In this document: positions 43,329 to 52,871 of the stretch, in pieces
How the letters are laid out: the number at the start of each line of letters is the position of its first letter
Numbering within the stretch: position 1 is the first letter of the stretch
Origin: Saccharopolyspora gloriosae
GTDB taxonomy: Bacteria; Actinomycetota; Actinomycetes; Mycobacteriales; Pseudonocardiaceae
Length of the DNA: 64,000 bases
Direction: 5' to 3'
Assembly (NCBI RefSeq): GCF_014203325.1
Contig: NZ_JACHIV010000001.1
Location: forward strand, 2,915,501-2,979,500
Position numbers and translations under genes: made by a program
Notes under the pieces: model-generated
What the model saw: the letters and a program-made list of their open reading frames with translations, nothing else
What the model was told of the DNA's origin: nothing
Databases searched by the model: none

Positions 43329-44510
43329 ATGTCGACACGGGAGCACGACGCGGAGGTCCACGCCCTGCTGGCCGCGATCCGCGAACGCCGGAGCGAGCTG
43401 GCCGAGGGCGGTTTCGCCGCCGACCGCGACAACGCCGACCCCGCCGCCAACATGGCGCTGCTGGCCGAGTCGGGCGCGGCCCGCCTCGCCGTTCCCGCCG
43501 AGTTCGGCGGGCTGTGGGACGGCGCGGAACGCGGCGGGTGGGGCGCGCTGATCCGCGCGGTGCGGGAGATCAGCGCCGGCGACGGCCCCACCGGGCAGAA
43601 CTGGCTCACCACCGCCCTGGTGGCCCGCGAACTGTTCGGCCCCGCAGGCGGCTTCCCGGAAGCGACCCGGGCCGCGCTCGCTCGCCGGATGCTCGACGAC
43701 GGGCTGCGCTTCGTGTCCTCCGTGGCCGAAACGGGCGGACCCGGCCGCGTGACGGCCCGGCCCGTCGAGGGCGGCGTGGTGCTCAGCGGCACCAAGACCT
43801 TCAACTCCAACAGCGGTGGCCGGGGCATGGCCCGGGTCTCCTGCCTGCTGGAAGGGCCGCGATCCGCCCACCAGGTGCTGGTGGACTTGAACCACGACCA
43901 GGTCGAGTCGCACGACGACTGGGACAACATGGGTCAGCGCGGCACCCGCAGCCAGACCCTCACCTACCGGGACGTGTTCGTGCCCGACGGGTGGCACCGC
44001 CCGGCGGAGGAAACCCCGTCGCCGGTCTTCCTCGCGGCCGTGATGCTGCTGCACGCGGCGTTGATGCAGGGCATCGGCGACGGCGCGCTCGACGCCCTGG
44101 TGGGGCACGCGCGCACCATGCACCGCGGCTCGCTGCCCCGCTTCGCCACCCCGGCCGAGGACCCGCTGGTGCTGCGCCGCGTCGGCGCGCTCTCCAGCGC
44201 GCTCGCCGCTTCCCGCGCGCTGCTGCACAGCGCGGCCGACGCGCTGGAGGACGGCGCAGGCGGCGACGACGTCACCGCCGACTGCTTCCGCGCCAAGGTC
44301 GCCGCCGTCGAAGCCTCCCTCGCCGCCACCACCGAGATCCACGAGATCACCGGCGCCCGCAGCACCTCCCACACCCACCGCTACGACCGCTTCTGGCGCA
44401 ACGCCCGCACCTTCGCCTCGCACGACCCGACCGACGCGAAGAACGTCTACATCGGCGGCTACGAGCTCACCGGCCACCTCCCGCCCCTGTCCACGATCAT
44501 CCGCCGCTAG
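43329..44510 (+). CDS. Acyl-CoA dehydrogenase-fold flavin monooxygenase (DszC/SfnB-like)
   Basis: 393 residues of the acyl-CoA dehydrogenase superfamily. N-terminal helices contain RLAVPAEFGGL, a central beta domain has VVLSGTKTFNSNSGG, and C-terminal helices end HDPTDAKNVYIGGYELTGHL. That last segment resembles DszC and SfnB enzymes used in organosulfur oxidation rather than true beta-oxidation dehydrogenases, and the catalytic glutamate of the latter is not apparent. ATG 43329 behind GGAGGGG. The substrate is unknown. A desulfurisation role would need FMNH2 from a reductase not encoded here. Confidence 0.72.
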   Translation: MSTREHDAEVHALLAAIRERRSELAEGGFAADRDNADPAANMALLAESGAARLAVPAEFGGLWDGAERGGWGALIRAVREISAGDGPTGQNWLTTALVARELFGPAGGFPEATRAALARRMLDDGLRFVSSVAETGGPGRVTARPVEGGVVLSGTKTFNSNSGGRGMARVSCLLEGPRSAHQVLVDLNHDQVESHDDWDNMGQRGTRSQTLTYRDVFVPDGWHRPAEETPSPVFLAAVMLLHAALMQGIGDGALDALVGHARTMHRGSLPRFATPAEDPLVLRRVGALSSALAASRALLHSAADALEDGAGGDDVTADCFRAKVAAVEASLAATTEIHEITGARSTSHTHRYDRFWRNARTFASHDPTDAKNVYIGGYELTGHLPPLSTIIRR

Positions 44511-44577
44511 GTTCCGGACGAGGGAACCACGGCGGCGGTGGATGCTCTCCGCGATCACCCGCACTACGGTCGGTGAG

Positions 44578-45600
44578 ATGACCGAACTCGACGCGCCAGC
44601 CCGGTACCGGCTCACCCAGTACGCGCACGGAGGGGGCTGCGCGTGCAAGATCCCGCCCGGCGAACTGGAGACGATGGTCGCCGACCTGCGGGGAGTGCCC
44701 GACCCGACGCTGCTCGTCGGACTGGACCACGGCGACGACGCCGCGGCCGTCCGCATCGGCTCCGCACCCGAAACCACCACCGGCGGGCAGGCCGTGGTGA
44801 GCACCGCGGACTTCTTCACCCCGGTCGTCGACGACGCCTACGACTGGGGCCGCATCGCCGCCGCCAACGCGCTGTCCGACGTGTACGCGATGGGCGCCCG
44901 CCCGATCCTCGCGGTGAACCTGCTGTGCTGGCCGCGCGACCTGCTCCCGATGGAGCTCGCCCGCGAGGTGCTGCGCGGCGGCCTCGACGTCGGCGTCCTC
45001 GCCGGGTGCCCCGTCGCGGGCGGGCACAGCGTCGACGACCCGGAACCCAAGTACGGCATGGCCGTCACCGGCATCGGCGACCCGGAAGCGTTGCTGCGCA
45101 ACGACTCCGGGCGTCCCGGCACGCCGCTGACGCTGACGAAACCACTGGGCATCGGGGTGCTCAACACCCGGCACAAGGCCACCGGCGAAGTCTTCCCGCA
45201 GGCGGTCGCGGCGATGACCGAGCTCAACGCCGCCGCCTCCACCGCCGCGCTGAAGGCGGGCGCGCGGTGCGCCACCGACGTCACCGGCTTCGGACTGCTC
45301 GGGCACCTGCTGAAGCTGACCAGGGCCAGCGACGTCTCCGCGGTGCTCGACCCCGCGGCGGTGCCCTACCTCGACGGGGCGCGGGAGGCGCTGCGCGACG
45401 GCCACGTCAGCGGCGGCACCCGGCGCAACCTCGACTGGGTGCGCCCGCACTGCGACCTCGACGGGATCGACGAGGACACCGCGCTGCTGCTGGCCGACGC
45501 GCAGACCTCCGGCGGCCTGCTGATCGCAGGCGAGATCCCCGGGGCACCCGTCATCGGCGAACTCGTCCCGCGCGGCGAACACCTCATCGCGGTGCGCTGA
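44578..45600 (+). CDS. selD: Selenophosphate synthase SelD (selenide, water dikinase)
   Basis: 340 residues. Makes selenophosphate from selenide and ATP. The catalytic pair Cys21 and Lys24 lies in GGGCACKIPPGEL. VGLDHGDDAAAV and STADFFTPVVDDAYDWGRIA are metal-binding segments, and LNTRHKATGEVFPQAV and CATDVTGFGLLGH are conserved further on. The active residue is Cys, so SelD itself is not a selenoprotein here. ATG 44578 preferred, ATG 44542 possible. Completes the Sec gene set. Confidence 0.95.
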   Translation: MTELDAPARYRLTQYAHGGGCACKIPPGELETMVADLRGVPDPTLLVGLDHGDDAAAVRIGSAPETTTGGQAVVSTADFFTPVVDDAYDWGRIAAANALSDVYAMGARPILAVNLLCWPRDLLPMELAREVLRGGLDVGVLAGCPVAGGHSVDDPEPKYGMAVTGIGDPEALLRNDSGRPGTPLTLTKPLGIGVLNTRHKATGEVFPQAVAAMTELNAAASTAALKAGARCATDVTGFGLLGHLLKLTRASDVSAVLDPAAVPYLDGAREALRDGHVSGGTRRNLDWVRPHCDLDGIDEDTALLLADAQTSGGLLIAGEIPGAPVIGELVPRGEHLIAVR

Positions 45601-45613
45601 ACCCGATCGCGCG

Positions 45614-46461
45614 TCACCGCCGGGCGCTGAGCCGCCCGGCGCGGAACGCGCCCGGGGTGATGCCGTAGCAGCGGCGGAACCAACGCGTCAGGTGCGCCTG
45701 GTCGGCGAACCCGCAGCGCGCCGCGGCCTCGGCCGCACCGGCGCCGGCCCCCAGCAGCCGCCGCGCCTCCCGCAACCGCAGTTGCCGCTGGTAGGCGCCC
45801 GGTGCGAGACCGTGCGCGGCGGTGAACGCGCGGCTGAGCGCGAACCGGCTGCACCCGGCGACCTCCGCGAGGCGCTGCGCGGAGAAGTCCTCGGCGACGT
45901 GCGCGTGCAGGTAGTCCCGCGCCGCCCGCACCCCCGCCGGAATCGGGCGCACCGCCGGTTCCCAGTCGATCGGCGGCGCGCGCAGCGAACCGCGCCGCAC
46001 CATCGCGTACACCGTGCGGCGCAACGCCTCGTCGCGGGTGAGGGCGCTCTCCTCGTCCAGCAGCGTCCGGTTGAGGTCGCTCACGGCCCGCGCCAGCAGC
46101 GGATCGTGCAGCACCGGCTCGGCGAACAGCGGCAGCGCGCCCGCGGCGTGCCCGGCCGCGTCGGCCAGCACCTCCGCGACGACCTCCGGTCCGATGTGGA
46201 CGATGCGGTAGGTGAAGCCCTCCGCGATGGCGGAGTGCCCGTCGTGGGTCTCGTCCGGGTTGAACGCCATCACCATGCCCGCCGCGCTGATCCGCGCCGC
46301 GCCCCGGCAGCGGAACGTCTGCGCCCCGGTCTCGGTCCGCCGAACGAGTACGCGTCGTGGCTGTGGCGTTCGTAGGTGTGGTCGCGGAAGAACGCGTGCA
46401 TCGCCTCCAGCGACGTGTCCGGCCGGCGCCGGTAGTGGATCCATTCGAGCTCGTCTCGCAC
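45614..46461 (-). pseudogene. AraC-family regulator, apparently frameshifted
   Basis: A DNA-binding domain of two HTH motifs (AEDFSAQRLAEVAGCSRFAL and AAEAAARCGFADQAHLTRWF) and most of the AraC_binding N-terminal part read in one frame, ending at 45614. The true N-terminus, DELEWIHYRRRPDTSLE and YERHSHDAYSFG, is in another frame from GTG 46461. The two halves join if one base is added near 46338 (the FG-x-TETGAQTFRCRG junction). Either a recent mutation or a sequencing error. Divergent from the DUF2000 gene, an arrangement common for AraC/DUF2000 pairs. Confidence 0.72.
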
Positions 46462-46544
46462 CCCGCCAGTCTGCCCCCGGCCCGCATCGAGCCCGCGCAC
46501 CAGCGTTCAAGACCGCGGCGCCGCGACCGCCGCAGGATGCGCTC

Positions 46545-46955
46545 ATGGCAGCACAGACCAAGATCGCCGTCGTGGTCCGCAAGGACCTCGCCGCCTGGCA
46601 ACGGCTGAACGTGACCGCTTTCCTGACCAGCGGTATCACCGCCGCGAATCCCGGCCTCGTCGGTGAGCCGTACGCCGACGCCGACGACGTCGGCTACCTT
46701 CCGCTACTGGGCGAACCGGTGCTGGTCTACGCGGCCACCACCGAGGGGCTCAAGCAGGTGCACCGCAAGGCGCTGGACCGGGAGCTGCGGCTCGCCGTCT
46801 ACACCGCGGACATGTTCCGCACCGGCAACGACGAGGACAACCGGGCGGCGGTGCGCGCCGTGTCCACCGCGGACCTGGACCTGGTGGGCGTCGCCCTGCA
46901 CGCGGGGCGCAACGCGGTGGACAAGGTGTGCAAGGGCCTCAGCCTGCATCCGTGA
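46545..46955 (+). CDS. DUF2000 family protein
   Basis: 136 residues, opening TKIAVVVRKDLAAWQRLNVT and containing GEPYADADDVGYLPLLGEPV, the usual DUF2000 pattern. Soluble and small. The function of the family is unknown. ATG 46545. Divergent from the AraC gene, its likely regulator. Confidence 0.82.
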   Translation: MAAQTKIAVVVRKDLAAWQRLNVTAFLTSGITAANPGLVGEPYADADDVGYLPLLGEPVLVYAATTEGLKQVHRKALDRELRLAVYTADMFRTGNDEDNRAAVRAVSTADLDLVGVALHAGRNAVDKVCKGLSLHP

Positions 46956-47001
46956 GCGCGACGCAGATCAGATGAGGCGTTCTGGCAGATGGGCAGGCCC
47001 C

Positions 47002-47661
47002 TCAGGCCCCGCTCGTGAACCCGGCGCCGTCGCCTTCGGAGATCATCCGCATCCCCGCGGTCGTCTCGTCGAGCAGCGCCGCGAGGATGTCGGGCAGCTC
47101 GGTGCCGTCGGTGCACACCAGCCATTCCCGCATCGCGGAGCCGAAGCACGTCATCATCAGCATCGCCCACGTGTAGAGCCGGGGCTGCGGGCAGGCGCCG
47201 TCGCCGCAGTGCTCGGCGAGCGCGGCGGCCACCTCGTGCACCCAGCGCCGGTGCATCAGGTGCGACTCGTAGTCCCCGGTGGCCTCCAGCGAATCCAGCA
47301 GTTGCGCGCGCATCAGGTGCTGCTGGCGGTCGGCCTGGATGCGGCGGGCCGTGTCGAACATGGCCGCGGCGAGCTTGCGCATCGGGTGCTCCCCGGCCGG
47401 CCGGGACAGCAGCACCTCGCGCAGCCGCTCCTGCTCGCGCAGTGAATCGCCGAACAGGACGGCGTCCTTGCTGGGGAAGTGGCGGAAGAAGGTGCGCGGC
47501 GCGATGTCGGCGGCCTCGGCGATCTGCTCCACGGTGGTCGCGTCGAAGCCCTGCTCGGTGAACAGCCGCAGCGCCGCCTCCTCGATGCCCGCGCGGGTGC
47601 GCGCGGTCCGGCGCCGCCTGCGGTCGGCGGGCTCGGCGGGGGACACGGGGGCGGCGGTCAT
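47002..47661 (-). CDS. TetR-family transcriptional regulator (MFS-linked)
   Basis: 219 residues. The HTH is TTVEQIAEAADIAPRTFFRH, characteristic of the TetR subgroup that controls exporters. ATG 47659-47661. Divergent from the DHA2 exporter, with the palindromic region 47707-47738 between, so probably its drug-responsive repressor. Confidence 0.88.
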   Translation of the reverse strand: MTAAPVSPAEPADRRRRRTARTRAGIEEAALRLFTEQGFDATTVEQIAEAADIAPRTFFRHFPSKDAVLFGDSLREQERLREVLLSRPAGEHPMRKLAAAMFDTARRIQADRQQHLMRAQLLDSLEATGDYESHLMHRRWVHEVAAALAEHCGDGACPQPRLYTWAMLMMTCFGSAMREWLVCTDGTELPDILAALLDETTAGMRMISEGDGAGFTSGA

Positions 47662-47706
47662 GCGACCCAGGTTCACCCGGAGTTCGGGCGGCGTCAACGG
47701 TGACTG

Positions 47707-47738
47707 ATGTCATGAGTGACAAATGGCAGTCGTGACAT
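47707..47738. promoter_or_regulatory. Probable TetR operator upstream of the MFS exporter
   Basis: TGTCA-TGAG-TGACA (47708-47721) is a perfect inverted repeat. The wider ATGTCATGA (47707-47715) and TCGTGACAT (47730-47738) are also near-complementary arms. It lies between the TetR gene and the exporter start. Confidence 0.55.
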
Positions 47739-47782
47739 AACGTGGACCGGCAAGCCCTACGCCTGTGAACAAGGAGAACGTC

Positions 47783-49459
47783 GTGTCCGGTTCCCACCCC
47801 GAGTCGGGCGGTGCGCATCCCGCCGCCGACGGCCCGGTCACCGAAGGCGAGCGCCGCGCCATCGCCGACGGCATCGACCTGCGGGTGTACCGCAGCCGCT
47901 GGGCCACCTTGCTGGTGCTGTGCCTGGCGCTGTCGACCACGATGCTGGCGAACACCTCCCTCGGCGTCGCGCTGCCGTTCCTGTCCCAGGACCTCGGCTC
48001 GTCGCTGTCTGACCAGCAGTGGTTCAGCAACGCCTACGCGCTGGTGTTCGCGGGACTGCTGTTCACCACCTCCACGCTCGCCGACCGCTACGGGCGCAAA
48101 GTGATGCTGCAGGCAGGCCTGATCCTGTTCGGGGCCGTCTCGCTGTACGTGTGGCTGTTCGTGGCCTCCAGCGCCGAGCTGATCGCCGCGCGCGGCCTGC
48201 TCGGCCTCGGCGCCTCGATGATCATGCCGGTGACGCTGTCCATCCTGACCAGCGTGTTCCCCAGCTCCGAGCGCACCAAGGCGGTCGGGGTGTGGGCCGC
48301 GGTCTCCGGTGCGGGAACCGCACTCGGCCCGGTGATCGCCGGGCTGCTGCTGGAATTCACCACCTGGCACGCCGTGTTCGCGATCAACATCCCCGTCGTG
48401 GTCGTCGCCGTGCTCGCCGGCATCCGGTACGTGCCGAAGAACGCTGGCAGCGCCGCACCCGTCGAAGGCGGTCACGGCGGCATCGACATCGGCGGCGCGA
48501 TCCTGTCCACCGCGGGCATCACCGTCGTCGTCTACGGCCTCATCGACGCCCAGCACGTCGGCTGGACCGCCCCGCGCACCCTGATCATGGTCGCGGCCGG
48601 CCTCGTGCTGGTCGGGCTGTTCGTGCTGTGGGAGCGCCGCGCCACGGACCCGATGCTGGACGTGAACCTGTTCCGCAACGCCGGGTTCTCCTCCTCGGCG
48701 GTGGCGCTGACGCTGGTGTTCTTCGCGATGATCGGCGTGTTCTTCTCGCTGAGCCAGACGCTGATCCTCGTGTTCGGCTACTCGCCGCTGGGCTCCTCGG
48801 TGGCCATGCTGCCGATGTCGGTGATGATGGTGCTGGTCGCCCCGCAGGTCGCAGGCATCGTCGCCCGCTTCGGGCCGCGCGCCACCATCACCACCGGCCT
48901 GGTGCTCGCCGCCTGCGGCATGGCCGGGCTCAGCACGCTGACCGTGGACTCCGGCTACCTGAACCTGCTGCTGCCGCTGGCGCTGACCTCGGGCGGCATG
49001 TCGCTGGCGATGGCCCCGGCCACCGACCAGCTGATGGCGAACGTGCCGCGGGCGCGGGCGGGCATGGGCTCGGCCACCAACGACGTGACCCGCGAGGTCG
49101 GCGCCTCGCTGGGCGTCGCCGTGCTCGGCAGCGTCCTCGGCAGCGTCTACTCGACGCAGCTGGGGCCTGCCGTCGCCGGTCTCGCGCCGGAGGCCCAGGC
49201 GATGGCGAAGGAATCGCTGCCCGGCGGCCTGCAGGTCGCCGCCTCCCTCGGGCAGCAGGGCGCGGCCCTCGCCCAGGACGTCATGATGTCCTGGATGGGC
49301 GGCATGCGGTTCGCGAACCTCGCCGGTGCCGGGCTGATCCTGGCCGCCGCGCTGGTCGCCTGGATCTGGATGCCCCGCAAGGCCGCCCACACCGACGCCC
49401 CGGCCGACTCCGCCGCCGAACACGGCGACGACCGGCCCGCCGAGAACGTCGGCGGCTGA
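47783..49459 (+). CDS. MFS transporter, DHA2 (14-TM) drug exporter family
   Basis: 558 residues. LCLALSTTMLANTSLGVALP is the first helix, LADRYGRKVMLQAG the helix 2-3 loop, and SGAGTALGPVIAGLLLE the helix-5 antiporter motif. Fourteen membrane segments are plausible. I start at GTG 47783, six bases after AAGGAG, not at GTG 47765. A second DHA2 exporter lies at 5092-6552. Substrate unknown. Confidence 0.88.
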   Translation: MSGSHPESGGAHPAADGPVTEGERRAIADGIDLRVYRSRWATLLVLCLALSTTMLANTSLGVALPFLSQDLGSSLSDQQWFSNAYALVFAGLLFTTSTLADRYGRKVMLQAGLILFGAVSLYVWLFVASSAELIAARGLLGLGASMIMPVTLSILTSVFPSSERTKAVGVWAAVSGAGTALGPVIAGLLLEFTTWHAVFAINIPVVVVAVLAGIRYVPKNAGSAAPVEGGHGGIDIGGAILSTAGITVVVYGLIDAQHVGWTAPRTLIMVAAGLVLVGLFVLWERRATDPMLDVNLFRNAGFSSSAVALTLVFFAMIGVFFSLSQTLILVFGYSPLGSSVAMLPMSVMMVLVAPQVAGIVARFGPRATITTGLVLAACGMAGLSTLTVDSGYLNLLLPLALTSGGMSLAMAPATDQLMANVPRARAGMGSATNDVTREVGASLGVAVLGSVLGSVYSTQLGPAVAGLAPEAQAMAKESLPGGLQVAASLGQQGAALAQDVMMSWMGGMRFANLAGAGLILAAALVAWIWMPRKAAHTDAPADSAAEHGDDRPAENVGG

Positions 49460-49491
49460 CCGGCGAACACCACCGGCTTGCGTTGATCACG

Positions 49492-49529
49492 CGGCGGGTG
49501 TCCGATGGGAGACCACCGGGCACCCGCCG
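49492..49529. terminator. Hairpin between exporter and formate dehydrogenase genes
   Basis: CGGCGGGTGTCC and GGGCACCCGCCG pair over 12 bases with one G-U and a 14-base loop, about 30 bases after the exporter stop and just before the fdh ribosome site. Either terminator or 5' leader structure. Confidence 0.55.
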
Positions 49530-49554
49530 TCGTCGTCGCGGGAGGAGGTCGCCG

Positions 49555-52500
49555 ATGCCGCAGTGGCTGAACTGGCCGCTGGTCCGCCAGCTCACCGGCT
49601 CCGACCCGCTCGGACGCGGCACCGCCGCCCGCTCCCGCCGCACCGAGGACCTCCGCGCCCGCACCGAGCAGGCCGACGAGGTCGTGCGCTCGGTGTGCCC
49701 GTACTGCGCGGTGGGCTGCGGCCAGCAGGTGTTCGTGCGCGACGGCGAGATCACCCAGATCGAAGGCGACCCGGACTCGCCCATCAGCCGCGGCAGGCTG
49801 TGCCCGAAGGGCTCCGCGAGCCGCGAACTGGTCACCTCGCCCGGCAGGCAGACCAAAATCCGCTACCGGCGCCCGCACGGCACCGACTGGGAGGACCTGG
49901 ACCTCGACACCGCGCTGGACATGATCGCCGACCGCGTGCTCGCCACGCGCGACGCCACCTGGCAGCGAACCGACGATCAAGGCCGGACGCTGCACCGCAC
50001 CATGGGCATCGCGAGCCTCGGAGGAGCGACCCTCGACAACGAGGAGAACTACCTCATGAAGAAGCTCTACACCGCCCTGGGCGCGATCCAGGTGGAGAAC
50101 CAGGCGCGCATTTGACACTCCTCCACGGTTCCCGGTCTGGGGACCTCGTTCGGGCGCGGAGGGGCCACGACCTTCCTGCAGGACCTGGCCAACGCCGACT
50201 GCATCCTCATCCAGGGCTCCAACATGGCCGAAGCGCACCCCGTCGGATTCCAGTGGGTGATGGAGGCCAAGCGCCGCGGCGCGCACGTGATCCACGTGGA
50301 TCCGCGGTTCACCCGCACCTCGGCCGTCGCCGACAAGCACGTGCCGCTGCGCGCGGGCAGCGACATCGCTTTCCTCGGCGGGCTGATCCACCACGTGCTG
50401 GAGCACGACGCCTACTTCCACGACTACGTCGTGAACTACACCAACGCGGCGATGATCGTCGGCGAGGACTTCGAGGACACCGAAGACCTCGACGGCCTGT
50501 TCTCCGGGTTCGACGCCACCGAAGGCGCCTACGACCCGGCGAGCTGGCAGTACGAGGGCACCGACGCCGTGCCCGCGGTCTCCGGGCACGGCCCGGAGAC
50601 CGCACCCGGTGACTCCACCGCGCACGGCCGCGAACGGGCCAGCAGCGGACCCGAGCGCGCCGGCTCCGGCGGACCCGTCTACCACGGCCGCCCCGAGACG
50701 GACCCCACGCTGCGGCACCCGCGCTGCGTGTTCCAGCTGCTGCGCAAGCACTTCGCCCGCTACACCCCGGAGATGGTCGAGCAGGTCTGCGGCGTGCCCG
50801 CGGCGGACTTCCGGCACGTCGCCGAGGCGCTGACCGCGAACTCGGGGCGGGAGCGCACCAGCACCATCGCCTACGCCGTCGGCTGGACCCACCACACGGT
50901 GGGCGTGCAGTACATCCGGGCCGCGTCGATCCTGCAGCTGCTGCTGGGCAACGTCGGCCGGCCCGGCGCCGGAATCCTCGCGCTGCGCGGACACGCCAGC
51001 ATCCAGGGCTCCACCGACATCCCCACCCTGTTCAACCTGCTGCCCGGCTACATCCCGATGCCGCACGCGCACACCGACCACGACCTCGACGCGTTCGTCG
51101 CCCAGGACGAGAGCGCGCGCGGCTACTGGGGCAACATGCGCTCCTACGTGGTGAGCCTGCTCAAGGCGTGGTGGGGTGAGACGGCGACCGCGGACAACGA
51201 CTTCCGCTTCGGCGACCTGCCGCGGCTCACCGGCGATCACGGCAGCTTCCAGACCGTCGCCGACCAGATCGACGGCAAGGTCAAGGGCTACTTCGTCATC
51301 GGCGAGAACCCCGCGGTGGGCACCGCGAACTCCCGCCAGCAGCGGCTGGGGCTGGCCAACCTGGACTGGCTGGTGATCCGCGACCTCAACATGATCGAGA
51401 CCGCCACGTTCTGGCGCGACGGCCCGGAGATCGACAGCGGCGAACTGTCCACAGCGGACATCGGAACCGAGGTGTTCTTCCTGCCCGCCGCCGCCCACAC
51501 CGAGAAGGACGGCACCTTCACCAACACCCAGCGGCTGCTGCAATGGCACCACAAGGCCGTCGAACCGCGCGACGACCAGCGCAGCGACCTCTGGTTCTAC
51601 TACCACCTCGGCCGCAGGCTCCGGGACAAGCTCACCCAACGGCAACCGCAGCGCAACGCCGAGCAGCGCGCCGACGACCGCGCGCTGCTCGACCTCACCT
51701 GGGACTACCCGACGCACGGTCCGCTCGACGAACCGAGTGCCGCGGCGGTGCTGCGCGAGATCAACGGCACCGACGCCACCGGCGCCGCGCTGCCCGGCTA
51801 CACCGCGCTGGAACCGGACGGCTCCACCTCCTGCGGCTGCTGGATCTACAGCGGCGTGTTCGCCGACGAGACCAACCAGTCCGCCCGCCGCAGACCCGGG
51901 CGCGAGCAGAGCTGGGTCGCGCCCGAATGGGGCTGGGCGTGGCCCGCGAACCGGCGCACCCTCTACAACCGCGCCTCCGCCGACCCGCAGGGCAGGCCGT
52001 GGAGCGAGCGCAAGGCCTACGTCTGGTGGGACGCCGGCGCGGGGGAGTGGACCGGGCACGACGTACCCGACTTCGACAAGGCCAAGCACCCCGGCTACCG
52101 GCCCGCCGACGACGCCACCGGACCCGCAGGCATCGCGGGCACCGACCCGTTCATCATGCAGAGCGACGGCCGCGGCTGGCTCTACGTCCCCGCCGGACTC
52201 GTCGACGGGCCGCTGCCCGCGCACTACGAACCGCAGGAATCACCGCTGGCCAACCCGCTGCACGACCACCAGCAGCGCAACCCCGCCCGCCAGACCTACC
52301 AGCGCCCCGAGAACCGCTACCAGCCCAGCGGATCCGAACCCGGCGCCGAGGTCTACCCGTACGTGTTCACCACGTTCCGGCTCACCGAGCACCACACCGC
52401 GGGCGGCATGAGCCGCTGGCTGCGCCACCTCTGCGAACTCGCCCCCGCCATGTTCCTGGAGGTCTCCCCGGAACTCGCCGCCGAACGCGGGCTCGACCAC

Positions 52501-52857
52501 CTCGGCTGGGCCACCGTCGTCACCGCCCGCAGCGCCATCGAAGGCCGGGTGCTGGTGACCCGCCGGATCAGGCCGCTGCGCTTCGGCGACCGCACCCTGC
52601 ACCAGATCGGTCTGCCCTGGCACTGGGGACCGAACGGGATCACCACCGGCGACGCCGCGAACGAGCTGATCGGCGTGTCCCTGGACCCCAACGTGCACAT
52701 CATGGAGACCAAGGCGGGCACCTGCGACATCCGGCCCGGCCGCCGCCCGCGCGGACCGGCGCTCGCCGCCTACGTCGCCGCATACCGCAGGCGCGCGGGC
52801 ATCACCGAACGCACCGGAACCGAACACGCCGACGACCCCCGCGAAAGCGGGCGATGA
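49555..52857 (+). CDS. Formate dehydrogenase catalytic subunit, selenocysteine-containing (UGA read at 50113-50115)
   Basis: 1100 residues if UGA at codon 187 is read as selenocysteine. The frame is open on both sides of that single stop. Order: [4Fe-4S] site CPYCAVGC at residues 48-55 and GRLCPKG, then the molybdopterin domain with Sec187 in the family signature NQARI-U-HSSTVPGLGTSFGRGGA, and a C-terminal dinucleotide-binding part. ATG 49555 follows GGAGGAGG. No twin-arginine leader is present, unlike E. coli FdnG. The length matches the large FdnG/FdoG type. Operon with an iron-sulfur and a membrane subunit. Oxidises formate to CO2 and passes electrons to the quinone pool. Reverse reaction possible. 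Confidence 0.95.
50113..50145 (+). promoter_or_regulatory. UGA(Sec) codon with bacterial SECIS-like hairpin
   Basis: Eleven bases after UGA, GGTTCCC (50127-50133) and GGGGACC (50139-50145) form a 7-base stem (one G-U) with loop GGTCT (50134-50138). The GGUCU loop and spacing match the E. coli fdhF SECIS, the site bound by SelB. Confidence 0.9.
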
Positions 52858-52871
52858 GAAGGGAGCGACGC

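Noticed and set aside
50113-50115. Stop codon in the formate dehydrogenase gene as a pseudogene mutation
   Set aside because: It lies exactly at the conserved Sec position, is followed by a SECIS-like hairpin, and the full Sec machinery is nearby.
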